Assembly: GCA_019321725.1 (NCBI GenBank)
Contig: CM033113.1
Coordinates: forward strand, 15,252,001-15,316,000
Source: Paulownia fortunei
Lineage: Eukaryota; Streptophyta; Magnoliopsida; Lamiales; Paulowniaceae
Direction: 5' to 3'
Length of the DNA stretch: 64,000 nucleotides
Below are positions 1-11,770 of the stretch, piece after piece. A model generated the notes under the pieces. That model was given only the letters and a program-made list of their open reading frames with translations, made no database searches and was not told where the DNA came from. Each line of letters opens with the position of its first letter. Positions within the stretch are counted from its first letter, which is position 1. Both the position numbers and the translations under genes were made by a program.

Positions 1-544
1 GCCTTCATTTTGAAAATAATATTATAGTCTTTCAAATAATTTAAACAAGAAGCATCACTTTCCGTGTAAATTTTACTAAAAAACCAAAAAAAAGAAAAAA
101 AAAACTCCCTAATTATGACAAATATAGCAATTTACAAAATGTAAAAATATGCCTACTTCAAGAGCACACTTTAGGCTACTGATGGGGCATTAAATGGTAT
201 CCTGTAAAAGCCATGGTTGCCCTTGAAAATGACTAAATATCACACAATAGACCAAGATCTGCATCTTTTACCGTGAGTCTTACCCAACTCAAACACGACC
301 TAAAATGACAGTCACATAAAGTGCGGACTAAATTTGGCTATAAATGTGCCCCTGTCAAGGTCAAAAACCTATATAGAGCCATCCGCCCCTAGCTCTTAAG
401 GTATGAAAAAATGCTAATAACTTCCTTAAATGCTGAGAGCTCTATTTCTCCTATAACCCGTACTAATTTAGGAATTGGAGGATTATAACTAGGGCCATTC
501 CAACAACCCTAACGATCTATAATGTGTAGATTAGAGTTCGAATA
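1..544 (+). repeat. TAT-type gypsy LTR fragment (copy 1)
   Basis: This segment is an imperfect direct repeat of about 19634-20178, matching nearly base for base with small substitutions. At the second site the sequence runs on into a gypsy primer-binding region, so I read both as LTR sequence of one TAT-like family. This copy starts outside the window and stops abruptly at 544, where TGTAACACCCC begins. In the second copy the sequence continues with tctcttctatcc, so position 544 is a real breakpoint. Confidence 0.6.
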
Positions 545-1525
545 TGTAACACCCCTTGATTTAACTGCAGAATTTAAACAAACTAATACAGTTAAGTCAA
601 GAAATACTAACTTTTCATCAATACTAGAGTTAAGATTTTAATAAAAGTTCCCCTTTTTTACTATAAGAGAAAGAACTTGAATTCATTTTGTTGCATACAC
701 ACCATATACATAAATAAAAAATGAGTACATCTATTTACAAAACCATAATAGAGCGGCTTATTTAAAAACAAAACAGAGTTTTCAAAATAGACTATAAAAC
801 AGCTCGAAGTATGGCATATGAACAAATGTCTGTTCGGCCGCTCTAGAAACTCAGTTAACCTCTAAACCTGTATATTTTTACTTGCATCACATGAATCTAA
901 TGAGCTAAAGGCTCAGTAAGGTGAAACTGATGCACTAACAAATAGCGTACATGCAAGTCACATAAATAATTAAATATATTATTCAATTTAATAACTTTCA
1001 TTCATAAATCATTCTTTAGGGCCCTTGAAGTATGGTGCATAACTAATAGCGATAGATCGTGATTTTCGAAACCTGTCCATAATGATTGGCCAATAAAAAA
1101 AATAATACGGGATTTCTATATTTGGTCTTTCAACCTTAGGTATTAGCTGTATTTTGTCTTATTCATTGTGGCTTTCCTATGCCGATTTTTCAACTTCAAG
1201 TATTTGCCACCATTTGTTGTGTTCGCCGGTCCCTCCCACGTCCCTTGTCTATCCAACCATCAATCAAGTATCATACTTTCTTTTCAAAAATATTATTATA
1301 TTCTTAATAGTATCATGCTTCATGAACCATAAATGCATCAAATATTACATCATTTGACAAATAATGACAATTATATTAAAATATGAACAACATTATATGA
1401 TTCTTGTGATACAGTAAATAAAAGTTTCAACTTATCTCAAGTTCACTTTATGCTAAGTAAATAGGTCAATCTCTTTAGAAGATAGAATGTGTTAAGTGTT
1501 TACCATAATCAAATCATGTACTCAT
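545..1525 (+). repeat. Left arm of a long inverted repeat
   Basis: Starts TGTAACACCCC. The arm is matched in reverse complement by 4685-5659 along almost its whole length. A block around 783-930 looks roughly 85% identical to its partner by eye. The terminal bases resemble gypsy LTR ends, so the arms could be two LTRs in opposite orientation. They could also be terminal inverted repeats of a large DNA element. Confidence 0.75.
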
Positions 1526-1581
1526 CGTTGGGAAGGACAATTGCACAAAGCCAACAAGCTAAATATGCCGCTAAATATGTC

Positions 1582-2317
1582 TCATCTCTTGAACTCTATT
1601 TTACACCAAGCTTTGAAATAAGGCCATATTTGACGGACACCATTCTTCGTGTATGTCAAAATCACCAAGTGGATTGTGGGTTGGTTTGAAATGACCCGCC
1701 TTCTTTTCTCTCCGTGGAGGAGGAAGTGGATACTAAGTAGCCTTCTTGGACCAAAATCTAACCCACTCATCGATGGATACTTGAGAAGATTGATCTCCAT
1801 TGGCGCTTCCTTGAAGTAAATTATAAGCATGAAATAGATGCTTGCACGAGCGAGGGACAAATCTACTTCCTGCCTCATCGACACTAGTGAACCCTTGGCG
1901 CTAAGGATGACTTTGGCATATAGAGATCTAGTTATAGGAAGGTATAGAAGAGTGTGCAAATCCCATAGTAATATGGATAATTCTTCAAGAAAAGTCAATA
2001 AAATGTTGGTGAGTGGACACCACATCTCACATAAAGCCTTGATTATGTCAGAATTGCGATCATACGCAAACACCGAAGCATATACTAAGTCATTTATTCA
2101 TGCTGCAAGAAGCTTTGGAATTCTTGCTCAATGGAATCTCTCGAGACCACAAGCAAAGTGGATTTGTCAACTTCAGCCATGGCTTTGCGTATCGACCAAC
2201 AAGAGGATCATAAACCGTCAAAATTATCCCTTTTAGCATAGGTTGATTCTCATTATCTAGGATCACTAGGTGTTGGATACCAGAAGGAGATGAAGTATTT
2301 TTTAAATAAACCATCAT
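1582..2317 (-). pseudogene. Plant mobile domain (PMD) protein, broken
   Basis: Two overlapping-frame stretches on the minus strand fit one gene. The upstream part (2317-2090) carries GIILTVYDPLVGRYAKPW and NPLCLWSREIPL. The downstream part (2073-1582) carries the pattern W-C-P-x-T-N, then E-L-S-I-L-L-W-D-L and L-P-I, which I recognise from the N-terminal half of the plant mobile domain (MAIL1/MAIN-like, aminotransferase-like family). The two halves are in different frames near 2075-2090, and the domain is cut short at 1582 beyond an AYxK/PSAK-like segment. Known PMD proteins occur both as host silencing factors and as cargo of gypsy and MULE elements. Here the gene lies between inverted arms, so element cargo is more likely. 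It could still be a gene with an intron rather than a frameshift. Confidence 0.55.
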
Positions 2318-4684
2318 GTTGTTGTTGCCTGATAAAAAATGGGGGAAATCAAGAATTCAGAGGCATTGACGTATTTTATAAAGAATGATGAAAAAGAAAA
2401 AAAAAAGAAAAAAATCGACTTAGCTATATACTCTGTTAAATCTTAACTTCACTTGATTTTCACTAACAGATCAAGTAGTTGCTCTGTTTATATATATATA
2501 TATATATAAACCATGTGCTTAAATCAAAGTTAGACCTTGTAGCCTTATTGCTGCAAAGTTGCTTGTTCAGTTACCTGAAGCTGTAAATTGCAATCTTGAA
2601 TTGATGTCAGCTATTCTCTTCAAAACCACAACATCTACCAAAATAAATAGATGAATAAAAGGGTGGAATAAACGAGAGCAGTAATCAGCTTTGAAGAAAA
2701 AAAATATAAACACCCTTGAGAACAAACTTACTCACGTGGGTGTGGCCCTTTGTGGAACAAAAGATGTTAAACTTACACTTGAGCTCGCAAGGAATGCAAT
2801 GACTCTTTAGATTGGTCAATCAGCAGGAGAATAAAAAAAATGAGAAGAATGCTATTAAGACGTCTGCAGTTCTTTTCGAATATACCTGTGTAGACCAAAC
2901 ACTTTTAACAATAAGTAGCCTGCATGGTGATGAAGAGGGTGTTAATTCAAAGAGGTGGTTTCATGGACTATATCTTTGAGGTAATATTATGAACATGTAT
3001 CATGCCAAGTGATGACCAGGTTTTGTGCAGAAACAAGATATGAAGTTCGTCGTACCAATTTTACAATTCAAATAAAAGAAAGAAGGAAAGAAATGATTGA
3101 ATGCAGAAACATGAACGTGGATGTTTTAATTCATCAAACATGCAGTACCGTGTGGGATGATTATGTGATGAGCTACAATTACACAACAAGCAAAAGAGAA
3201 ATTAATTACCCAAAACTTGAACGACAAAGAAGATGGCTGCTGAAGAAAAAAAAAGGGATTTATTCATGCCAATTGACGAAGAATGAATACCTCAAGCTTC
3301 TCTTTATATAGAGGTGACTTCAAGTGGTAGATAAGAATTCTTCCATTATATAACTAATTAGAAAAGAGTCAGAATTTAATTATAATGTCCAATTCTCTCC
3401 TACATAGCCAATAATAAACATCTTGCATGAATATGCATCTAATCAATATATATTATTGAATTATGACATACAAATAACATGATTGCACGAACTTGAATAA
3501 TTGTTATTATATGCTCTATTTATGCCTTAACATGCATTAGTACATGAAATATGAGATCAAATTTTTGTTTATTGATTTAACATATTCATTAAGTGCCTTT
3601 TTGCAGTGAAAAGCTCGGTATCTCAGTTAAGAAAAATTAATGTGTTGAATGATCATGAAATAAATTATTTATATTGATCCATACTTGTTACATTATAAAG
3701 TGATTATTTACCTAAATATTTGCTTTAAATATATTACATTTGGCTAAGAACTAAAAGTATGCAAAATGGTACAATTTGATTGGTTGGTTAACTAGGTTGC
3801 ATGAAATCATTTTAAACCGCATTGCACTTGATTATAATACCAAAGCATCAATTTTTGTCATCTCCTTAGCCCGTGAACGTGGCTTTTGGCATGGAAAGAC
3901 ACTAAGCATGATGCAACCAATCATCACCCTCTACTTACCTCTCTTTGAAAGGTCAAAAAAATTATTTTTATCCATATTCTTGTGGAAGCACCTAAAAAAT
4001 GACCAGCCCTTATTCTCCTAAGTTTCTCCTAAATTTCTATACTCTCATACTCACAAAAATTGAATTCAATCCATAGGAATTCATAGAACACAAACTAGAA
4101 CAAGTTCCACCATTTTTAAGCTAGAAAACCATTGATTTTGAAGCTTAATTCCAACTTAATCAAGGTATATTCTTTTTCAATGTTTCTTATGATGAATTTG
4201 TAGTATCTTGGATGTTTACATATTTTAGTATATTTTTGTATGATTGAAAATTTAAGTAAGTTACACTTGAAGCCAAAACCAAGCTAGTTTTTAGAAAAAT
4301 TGATAGTCTTGTGAAATATGGTTAATTTAATTATTTCTATTAATTTTGTAATGATTATATTGTATTTGGAAGTTCCTTTGAATGATTGAAAACAATAGCA
4401 ATTAGTTTGCTTAATTGAAGGGTACAATCAATTTAAGTTAGGATCGAATTTACGTCATGTTAATTTGGATTGTGTGTATATTTTAGGGGTTGTCCTAATA
4501 ATTATGTTTGAATTATTAGTTATTTAATGGCTGTCCTAATGTTTAATGTCTTGAATTAGTAGTAAAATATGGAGTATGCATTGTTTTTAAGGTTATGTAA
4601 TTGATATGGAATTATTTACAAAAAATTAAAAAGTTTATATGAACTTTAACTAGAATAGACTAAATGATTTATAAAAAAGATATT
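2318..4684. other. Central part of the inverted-repeat unit, unassigned
   Basis: AT-rich sequence between the two arms. A 100-codon open frame at 3009-3311 shows no family motif. TTTATATAGAGG at about 3302 resembles a TATA box but has no convincing gene after it. I saw no further transposase, polymerase or host gene signature. Confidence 0.4.
2489..2508. repeat. (TA)n microsatellite
   Basis: About ten uninterrupted TA units, lying just upstream (minus-strand sense) of the broken PMD gene. Confidence 0.9.
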
Positions 4685-5659
4685 AAATGGTACATGTTTT
4701 GATTATGTTAGGCCTTTAACACATCCTATCTTCCAAATAGATTGGTCTTTTCACTTGTCACAAAGTGGACTTGAGGTAAGTTGAAGCTTTCATTTGCTGT
4801 ATCATAAGAATTATATAATATTTGTTCATGTTTTAATGTGATTGTTATTGTTTGTCAAATGATGTAATGTTTGATGCACTTATGATTTATGAACCATGAT
4901 ACTATTAAAAATATAATAAGATTTTTGAAAAGGAAGTATGGTACTTGATTGATGGTTGGGTAGACAAGGGACACGGGAGGGACCGGCGGGCCCAACAAAT
5001 GGTGGTAAATACTTGAGGTTGAAAAATCGGTATACGAAAGCCAGAATGAATGAGATAGAATACAGCTAATACCTGAAGTTGAAAGACCAAGTATGAAACC
5101 CCGTATTAGTTCTCTTATTGATTAATCATTATGAACAGGTTTTGAAAATCACGGTCTATCACTATTAGTTAGGTACCACACTTCAAGGGCCCTAAAAATG
5201 ATTTATGAATGAAAGTTATTAAATAGAATAATGCATTTAATGATTTATGAGATGTGCATATATGTTATTTGTTATTGTATCAATTTCATCTTACTGAACC
5301 TTTAGCTCATTAGATTCATGTGATGCAGGTGGATATGTACAGGTTTAGAGGTTGACTGAGTCTCTAGAGCCGCCGAACAGAGATTTGTTCATATGCGATA
5401 CTTCGAACTATTTTGTAGTTTATTTTGTAAACTTTGTGTTGTTTTTAAATAAGCCGCTCTGTTATGGTTTTGTAAACAGATGTACTTAGTTTTGATATAT
5501 GTATATGGTGTGTTTAAAACGATTCAAGTTCTTTCTCTTATAGCTAAAAATGAGAACTTTTATTAAAACCATAACTGTAATATTGATGAAAAATTAACAT
5601 TTCTTGACTTAACTGTATCAGCTTGTTTAGGCTCTACAATTAGGTTAAGGGGTGTTACA
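4685..5659 (-). repeat. Right arm of the long inverted repeat
   Basis: Reverse complement of 545-1525, ending GGGGTGTTACA at 5659. Matching landmarks include the CTCTAGAGCCGCCGAACAG block near 5361 and the GACCGGCGGGCCCAAC block near 4981. The five bases outside the arms (gaata on the left, ttaat on the right) do not match, so there is no clean target duplication. Confidence 0.75.
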
Positions 5660-6120
5660 TTAATTCAAATAAAGCATTAAATTTTAATTTACCAAAGAGT
5701 TCATGAGAGTAAAGAAGATTGATGTAAGTAAAACTCTATAACTTTGCAGCAAGAATTCGTGAGAAACAAAGTTGTATTCTGATTTTGGATTGAAAGGAAA
5801 TTGGGTATCCATCCCATGTTCTTAGTCCATATACACCATGGTAGTATGGGGCCATGATTTTTATAATGAAGAAATAAAAAAAAAATAGAAATTGGCAAGA
5901 AGAATGGAATGAAGTTTGCTTACCTGGACGTTTCACTAAAGTTTAGATTCAATTCAATGTCAATTACAAAAGGCCATCCAATATTAATTGTAAAAGGCCA
6001 TCTATTCAAGAGTCTACCTGTTTTTTGCAAGACTTATTACAAATGAAAAAGTTCAAGTAATTATCGTGACTTATTCACTCCAAGACGCATCGTCTGTGAA
6101 CAAGTCCCGAGAGGGCATTT
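5660..6120 (+). other. Internal 3' tail of an Ogre/TAT-like element
   Basis: No gene seen. A ~23-bp unit (aattacaaaaggccatc) is repeated imperfectly at about 5961-6005. The last bases, cccgagagggcatt at 6107-6120, are purine-rich and directly precede a TGTAGAC LTR start, as a polypurine tract does in TAT/Ogre gypsy elements. Confidence 0.4.
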
Positions 6121-6960
6121 GTAGACAAATTAAATTTGTATCAATTAAATGACGACATGTATAATTAAATATCAATTTTATATTTTCTATTTATATTTTG
6201 GGAAGGTAATCAAATTTAATTCCTAAAATAAATAGTTAATTAATTGATATTATAATATATATTATTGGCCAGTTAAATTTCGCCAAGTGTCAAACCTCAA
6301 TTCTTGAAAATCAAGATTGTATCAAATCTTATGATCAAAAGATAGATATCAATCAAATCATGAAGAGCCAATCAAATTATGCTACTTCATCAATGACTTA
6401 TCAAATACCCCTGTCCTACAAGTATAAATATGGGTCATTCACAAGAGTAAAAAACATAAATTGTGAAGAAGAGGCCCAAGCAAAAAAGCTATTAGAGAAA
6501 ATTCTCTCAACCAAGGTGATCAAATTCAAGAAGATTCATGGTGTTTAAGGAGAAAATCAAGGCGTTTATCGTGGAGTCCATCCAAATAATAGCGTTTAAT
6601 TCGATATTAAGTTATTAAACCCTCGAATTAATATTATGGAAGGTTAAATCCATATTGGAGAAGATCAAATGGTCAATTCTATCAACAAGTTGTCAAATTC
6701 TAAAGTTAACGTTCTTGAAGTTCTAACATTTGATTCGATATTAAGGTGTTAAACCCTTGAATTAACATTATTGAAGGACAAAATCTAGTTTGGAGGAGAT
6801 CAAATCGGCGATTGCACCTCCAAAAGTTCAAATCCCAAAATTTCTTGTTCTTGAAGAGAAGAATTAGAGGAATTATAGAGATTGTAATCATTTTACTATT
6901 TCAATTCAATAAAATTCAATTTGTACAATTTTTCTTGTTTGTTAAGTTTATAGACAACAA
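6121..6960 (+). repeat. Ogre/TAT-like gypsy LTR
   Basis: Begins TGTAGACAAATT directly after a polypurine tract. A TATA-like AAGTATAAATATGGG lies at about 6419, and a polyadenylation-like region (ttcaattcaataaaattc) lies near 6900. These give the U3-R-U5 order of an LTR. Two ~90-bp imperfect copies, about 130 bp apart, lie at about 6596-6685 and 6727-6815. Each starts at ATTCGATATTAAG and includes a GGAGAAGATCAAA or GGAGGAGATCAAA block. The 3' boundary was not resolved. Confidence 0.5.
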
Positions 6961-7067
6961 AATTTATGTTACACACATGCTATGTTTTTAATGCTTCTTA
7001 AGACTTGGACAATTTCAAGTTGATTTTATTTATTGCAATTAAGATCGAGGTGAGGTTGTAACAATGG

Positions 7068-7158
7068 ATCATGTAGTATATGCCACGGACCAACCCCTAC
7101 AGAGATATAGGCATAGGTACATGGGAGTCATAGATGTGAAAACCGAAAGCTAAAAACT
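7068..7158 (+). repeat. ~90-bp direct repeat, left copy
   Basis: Contains gtagtatatgcca, cataggtacatggg and gtcatagatgtgaaaa. The same blocks occur in the same order at 8397-8490. The two copies lie immediately on each side of the LTR at 7159-8396. Confidence 0.75.
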
Positions 7159-8396
7159 TGTTGATGATTTTGTGAATGCAAATACACATTATCATTGACA
7201 AGTAATAAAGTGATGATTGAGTATTATTCTCATGAGGAGTTTTGAATTATTAAGTATCAAAAATTGGGTTAACTCTAATTTTATTTGAATAAACACAAGA
7301 AAGTATTGATGATTATAAACTAAATCCAACTAAAATAAACTAATAATCAAAATCAATTAGTAATGAAATTCAATAATATAAAAGCCCAAGGTTTATGATT
7401 TTGCCATAATTAGTCCGATTTGAATAATTTATCTCAATTTATTTTCTAAGTGATAGTCGAGAATCCCTAAATTATCTACTAGCCTCTCCCGAAGTATAAT
7501 GAAAATATCATCAATTACTAACCCACTATATTCCTATGCGAATTACAACAATCAACAATTCATTAGCTTCTATGGATCTCAAACAAGACTGCACAAACCA
7601 TGTAAGTATATTTCTATCACACATGTAATTTATGATTTTCTACACATAAAACTAGATACATATATCACCTCCCAAGTCAATATGATTAGAAAATTATTCA
7701 ATTATGGCCAAGTAATTGAAAGCATTAAGAATCATGTAGAAAACTCAACTTGAAAAATAAATTAAGAATTTAATTGATAAAAATATTCAAAACATCCTAA
7801 TTAGATTATATCACAACTCTAGAAAAAAGAATTAGTTCATGGTGAAAATGAAATATAACTTAACAGTATTCATGAACATAATCAAAGAGAGAAAGAGAAA
7901 AATAAAAATAAAACTTAGAACAGGATGAATTTTTTCCCTTGTAGATGTCTTCTTCTTTAATCTTGGAAAAATTCTCTCATCTTCCCCAAAATTCTTTCTC
8001 CTTGTCTTTTTTTTATCTCTTCCCCAAAATTTTGTCTTCTTGTCTTCTCCTCAATCCTCCCTCTTGGAGGCTTTTGGGATCTTTAAAATTAGATGGGATA
8101 TGCCCTAAAGAGGGAAAAATTTCCATTTTGTCCATTTCATTCTTGTGGCAATACCTAGGCACTGCCCTCACTGCATTGCAACCATTTTCTAGCAGGTGTA
8201 GTGCCTAGGCACTAGACCTACTAGAAAAAAAAATGTAAGACGAATGTAGATTTTTGTACATCCAAGTGACTTTTTTTCTTCATCCTCAAATCTATAAAAA
8301 AATACTAAAACGACAATAAAACTCACAAAAATCTCAAAAACTAATTAAAAGTTAGGCAAATGGTACTAAATTAATGAGTATGAAACCCATTCATCA
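7159..8396 (-). repeat. Athila-like solo LTR, reverse orientation
   Basis: Related along its length to 21621-23223 and, in reverse complement, to 42309-44187. The plus-strand start TGTTGATGATTTTGTGAATG and the end CCCATTCATCA match the ends of the copy at 21.6 kb. No internal domain lies next to it. A pair of CCTAGGCACT motifs sits at 8155-8210. The flanking five bases (aaact and atcgg) do not match; instead the LTR is flanked by long direct repeats. Confidence 0.65.
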
Positions 8397-8490
8397 ATCG
8401 GGTAGTATATGCCATGGACCAACTCCTATATCAATATAGGTGGCATAGGTACATGGGGTAGTCATAGATGTGAAAATCAAAAGCTAGTGG
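8397..8490 (+). repeat. ~90-bp direct repeat, right copy
   Basis: Partner of 7068-7158. The copy begins right at the LTR end (atcgggtagtatatgcc) and loses similarity after aaaagctag. Confidence 0.75.
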
Positions 8491-8900
8491 ATTTGACAAA
8501 GCTCGAGCACTCTTAGTAGGGTAGCCCATAGCTAGAGATAGCTCTGATGGCCTACTAGGGATAGATTTGGTCCGACTCAATAGAGAGCATCAAATAAATT
8601 AGGATGACCTACCGTCACACAACCCACATCGTTCTTAATAATAATTAACTAGGTTCATAAAATATAGGATGACTAACCAATTCTTTGACTCTCCTTGGTA
8701 TTGAATTCAATCCACCAATCTCCTTAGGTTTTAGTTACTTTTGTTAAATTTAATAGTTGTCGCATTTAATTAATCACCACTACAATCATTCAGTCAAATA
8801 TAACATAGGTAATCTATATTTGGTACTTACACACATACTTTCTAGGGATACTCTACTCTACTCACTCTTTATTACTTGTTGGCACTGTGCACTTATGGTT
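8491..8900 (+). other. Unassigned, upstream of copia fragment
   Basis: No gene or repeat recognised. The join with the copia coding remnant is somewhere in 8850-8920. Confidence 0.35.
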
Positions 8901-9727
8901 TTGTTACCATTATTTTTGGGGTCACCATATGCTAAAGTGGTTTATCATGGAGCAATCAAAGAGGGGATTTCTGACGATAAGTCAACGTAATTTTTTCTCT
9001 AAGTCTATGTCCCCAAATACTCATGTGAAAAAAGAAATAAAGAGTCACGTACTTTATGCATCCGCTAATGGAAGCATAACATACGCTTTGTTATGTACTA
9101 AGATTTCACATATGCTTTGAATATCACGAGCAGATATCAGTCTAATTTAGGTGAACAACACTAGAAAACTGTAAACATGATTCTTAAATACTTGCAAAAA
9201 ACTAAGAATGTCTTCTTGGTATATGATTCTGGAGAATTAAAGAGATAAGGCTTTATTGAATCTAGTTCTCAATTCGATGTAGATGACTCAAAGTTGATAT
9301 TCGGATTTGTATTCAGCTTAAATGGTGGGGCGGTCAGCTGGAAGAGTTTTGAAAAAATGATAAATGTGGATTTCTCCTTTGAGGCTATATACATCACTAC
9401 ACGTGATGCAACAAAAAAAGCTATTTGAATGAGGAACTTCATCCAAGGGTTGGGTGTAGTTCTGACTGTTGTTGATCCTGTACCTATCTAATTGTGTAAG
9501 CAAAGGAGCCAAGATCTCATTAAAGATCCAAGCATATTATAAGGTGATACCATTTGATTCGAGAAATGTTTGGTAGAGATGATGCTAAAGTGGAGAGAGT
9601 TACCTCAGCACAAAATATAGAATATCCATCGACCAGCCAAACCTCTAGTGCAAAGGGTATTTGAAGGACATCTTGAGAAGATGGGTCTGAGATATATGGG
9701 TAATTGACTTTAGGGTAAGTGGGAGAT
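8901..9727 (+). pseudogene. Copia RT C-terminus and RNase H, broken
   Basis: Frames read in plus order give the end of a Ty1/copia polyprotein. The connecting segment carries SMSPNTHVKKEI and LLCTK. Then comes the RNase H region with ILKYLQKTK and VFLVYDSGEL. The tail has AKEPRSHQRSKHI, YHLIREMFGRDD and a degraded KMGLRYMG end. These are standard plant copia landmarks. Several frameshifts and stops interrupt it, including a stop in the RNase H core after 9425. A purine-rich AAGTGGGAGAT at 9717-9727 is the polypurine tract, and the LTR follows at once. The 5' part of the element, with gag, integrase and most of RT, is missing. Confidence 0.8.
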
Positions 9728-11770
9728 TGTTAGAGTAGCGTTCATTGTGCCTATTAGTGACCGCTTCTATACTATTATAATAGACAATCTTTTTCAAGTA
9801 TATTAATAAAATAGTACTCTTTTATCTTTAATTGAGCTTAGACAATTAGATAAAGTCCTAAGACCATACTTAGCTGTGGAGCATGGTCGCGCATATGATA
9901 ACAATCATAGAATATGCCTCTATAGTTTTGATTTTAAACTAATTCCAAATTGAGAGTTCATTAAGACGAGACATTGATAAGCCCATCAAGACTTATGCAT
10001 ATGATGCATGCTTGAAATGAGGATGTCTCGTTCCATAGGCATCGATGTAGGGATATTATTGCATGTGTGCGAGTATTTATTAGAGTAACAAGTACCCATA
10101 ACAAGTACACTGAATAGGCTTACTGGAAATTCTCAAATGGAAATATTATTTGTTGAATGAGAATTTCCTAGTTGGATAGTGTATGAATCAGTCCTTAGAC
10201 TTGAGGCACCTGGTAAACTTGTGCACGATAGGTTGCACTTTGATGTATTTCTCAATTGCTTGACAATCATAAAGGAAAATATGTTGGTGTACATCTTCGT
10301 GTATAGAGATTAATGAGTGACCAATAAAGGACCATTCACCTATCTAAAAGAATAAGTGAATCTCCTATGTTTGCATAGTCCTTGACTCCAAAAACCTTGG
10401 TCAATGTAGGATGAATATTAGATGAGGATTTTTTAATGATTCATCAAAGAGTCAATGAGACTTGAAAGAGAATCACAGTTATTAAGTCAAATATAATTTC
10501 AACCAATATTTCATGCCCTAGACTTAATTGGGTGATTAGGAGATGGAAGAATCGTATTTGCATGGTACTCGTAGTCAGAATAGGTTCACTGCTAATTCAC
10601 CTAAAACTAGGCAGTCATGATGCTCTACTAGGTGCTTCCATTAACTTGTGAGATTTTTGAAATTAAGGAGTTAATTTCAAGATGATTAATTAATTAATCA
10701 GAATGAAATACTTAAGTTGCAAGAATTACAAGCCACTACTAACTTAGTTGTAAACCTAAAGGGTCACACACAAATCGAAAAAGTCCACTTTTAATCTAGA
10801 AAGTAATCCAAGGAGTTCGATTAAATTAATTAATTAAGATTAATTAATTAGAGCTAAAATTATCTAAATAGATTAAATTATTTTATCTAAATTCAATAAT
10901 AAGATTATTTAATTAGATTAGGTGCTAATAAGGAATGAATGAATTAATTGATTAGATTTTTAAATTAAGATAAGCTTAAATTAATATACGGAGTTAAATT
11001 AACTTATCCAATTAGAAGTATGATTATTTAATTGGGTCTAACTTAATTAATTGATTGGATCAACTAATTAAATTATGTTTTTTCAATTGATGGAGATCAA
11101 TTAGACTTGATTAAAGTAATTCAAGTCCAAGCCCAAGTTAATGAACCCGTAGGAGAGGCCCAAACAAGAGTCTCAACGAACAAGACAAAGACTCCTTGTC
11201 ATTAATGGAAAGGGATGAGACAAGAAAGGAATGAGATAGAGACCTAATGGAATTAGGGCTGCATTAGCTTGTGTATTTATACACAAGCATAAGGCAAAAA
11301 ATAATATTGCAGCAAGAGCAAATTTTTGGCCCCTTTTGTAGACATAAAATTACCCCCGTTATTTCTTATAATCATCCTCTTGTTCCATCAAAAGGTTCTA
11401 TCCTTTTTTATGTCAGTTTAATTCTTCTATCGTAAGTTGACTTAAGAAATAATATTGTACTCCAAAAATAAGAATTAGAACTTTTTAGTAGAAATTCTGA
11501 ATTTGTGGATTTGCTCAAGGTGTAGACACTCATAGAGGGGCTATGATTGGTGTCCTAGCAAATCAATTTCAGATTCGGGGCTAATGATTTGCATTATTTC
11601 AAACCCTACATCAGCGGTATACTTTTAGGTACAATCATGATTTTTTCTTTTTTAGTTTTTAAAGCGAGTAATTTGAAATGCAAACTAAATAATCGTATTG
11701 GTTCTTAAGAATGTATGATTTAAAATTTCAATTTTATTATGTATCCATCCTGGGACATACGAACCCAAGA
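9728..11770 (+). repeat. Copia 3' LTR (TGTTAGAGT family)
   Basis: Starts TGTTAGAGTAGCG right after the polypurine tract. It shares the internal landmarks GCATGGTCGCGCATATGAT and GAATATGCCTCTA with the copies at 12.5, 15.9 and 57.7 kb. The 3' end is placed at gaacccaaga near 11768 by alignment with the end AACCCAACA of the well-defined copy at 18135. The ~2.0 kb length suits long-LTR copia lineages. Confidence 0.75.

Noticed and set aside
1838..2236. 132-codon forward frame over the PMD region
   Set aside because: Shadow of the minus-strand PMD gene, which has the recognisable motifs.
1582..2317. Functional MAIL1-like silencing gene
   Set aside because: Frame break, short domain and position between inverted arms argue for a dead cargo copy.
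3009..3311. 100-codon open frame in the middle of the inverted-repeat unit
   Set aside because: No recognisable motif and no supporting context; length expected by chance.
7068..8490. The ~90-bp flanks as a target-site duplication
   Set aside because: Gypsy integrases make about 5-bp duplications; 90 bp is far outside the range, so another cause is needed.
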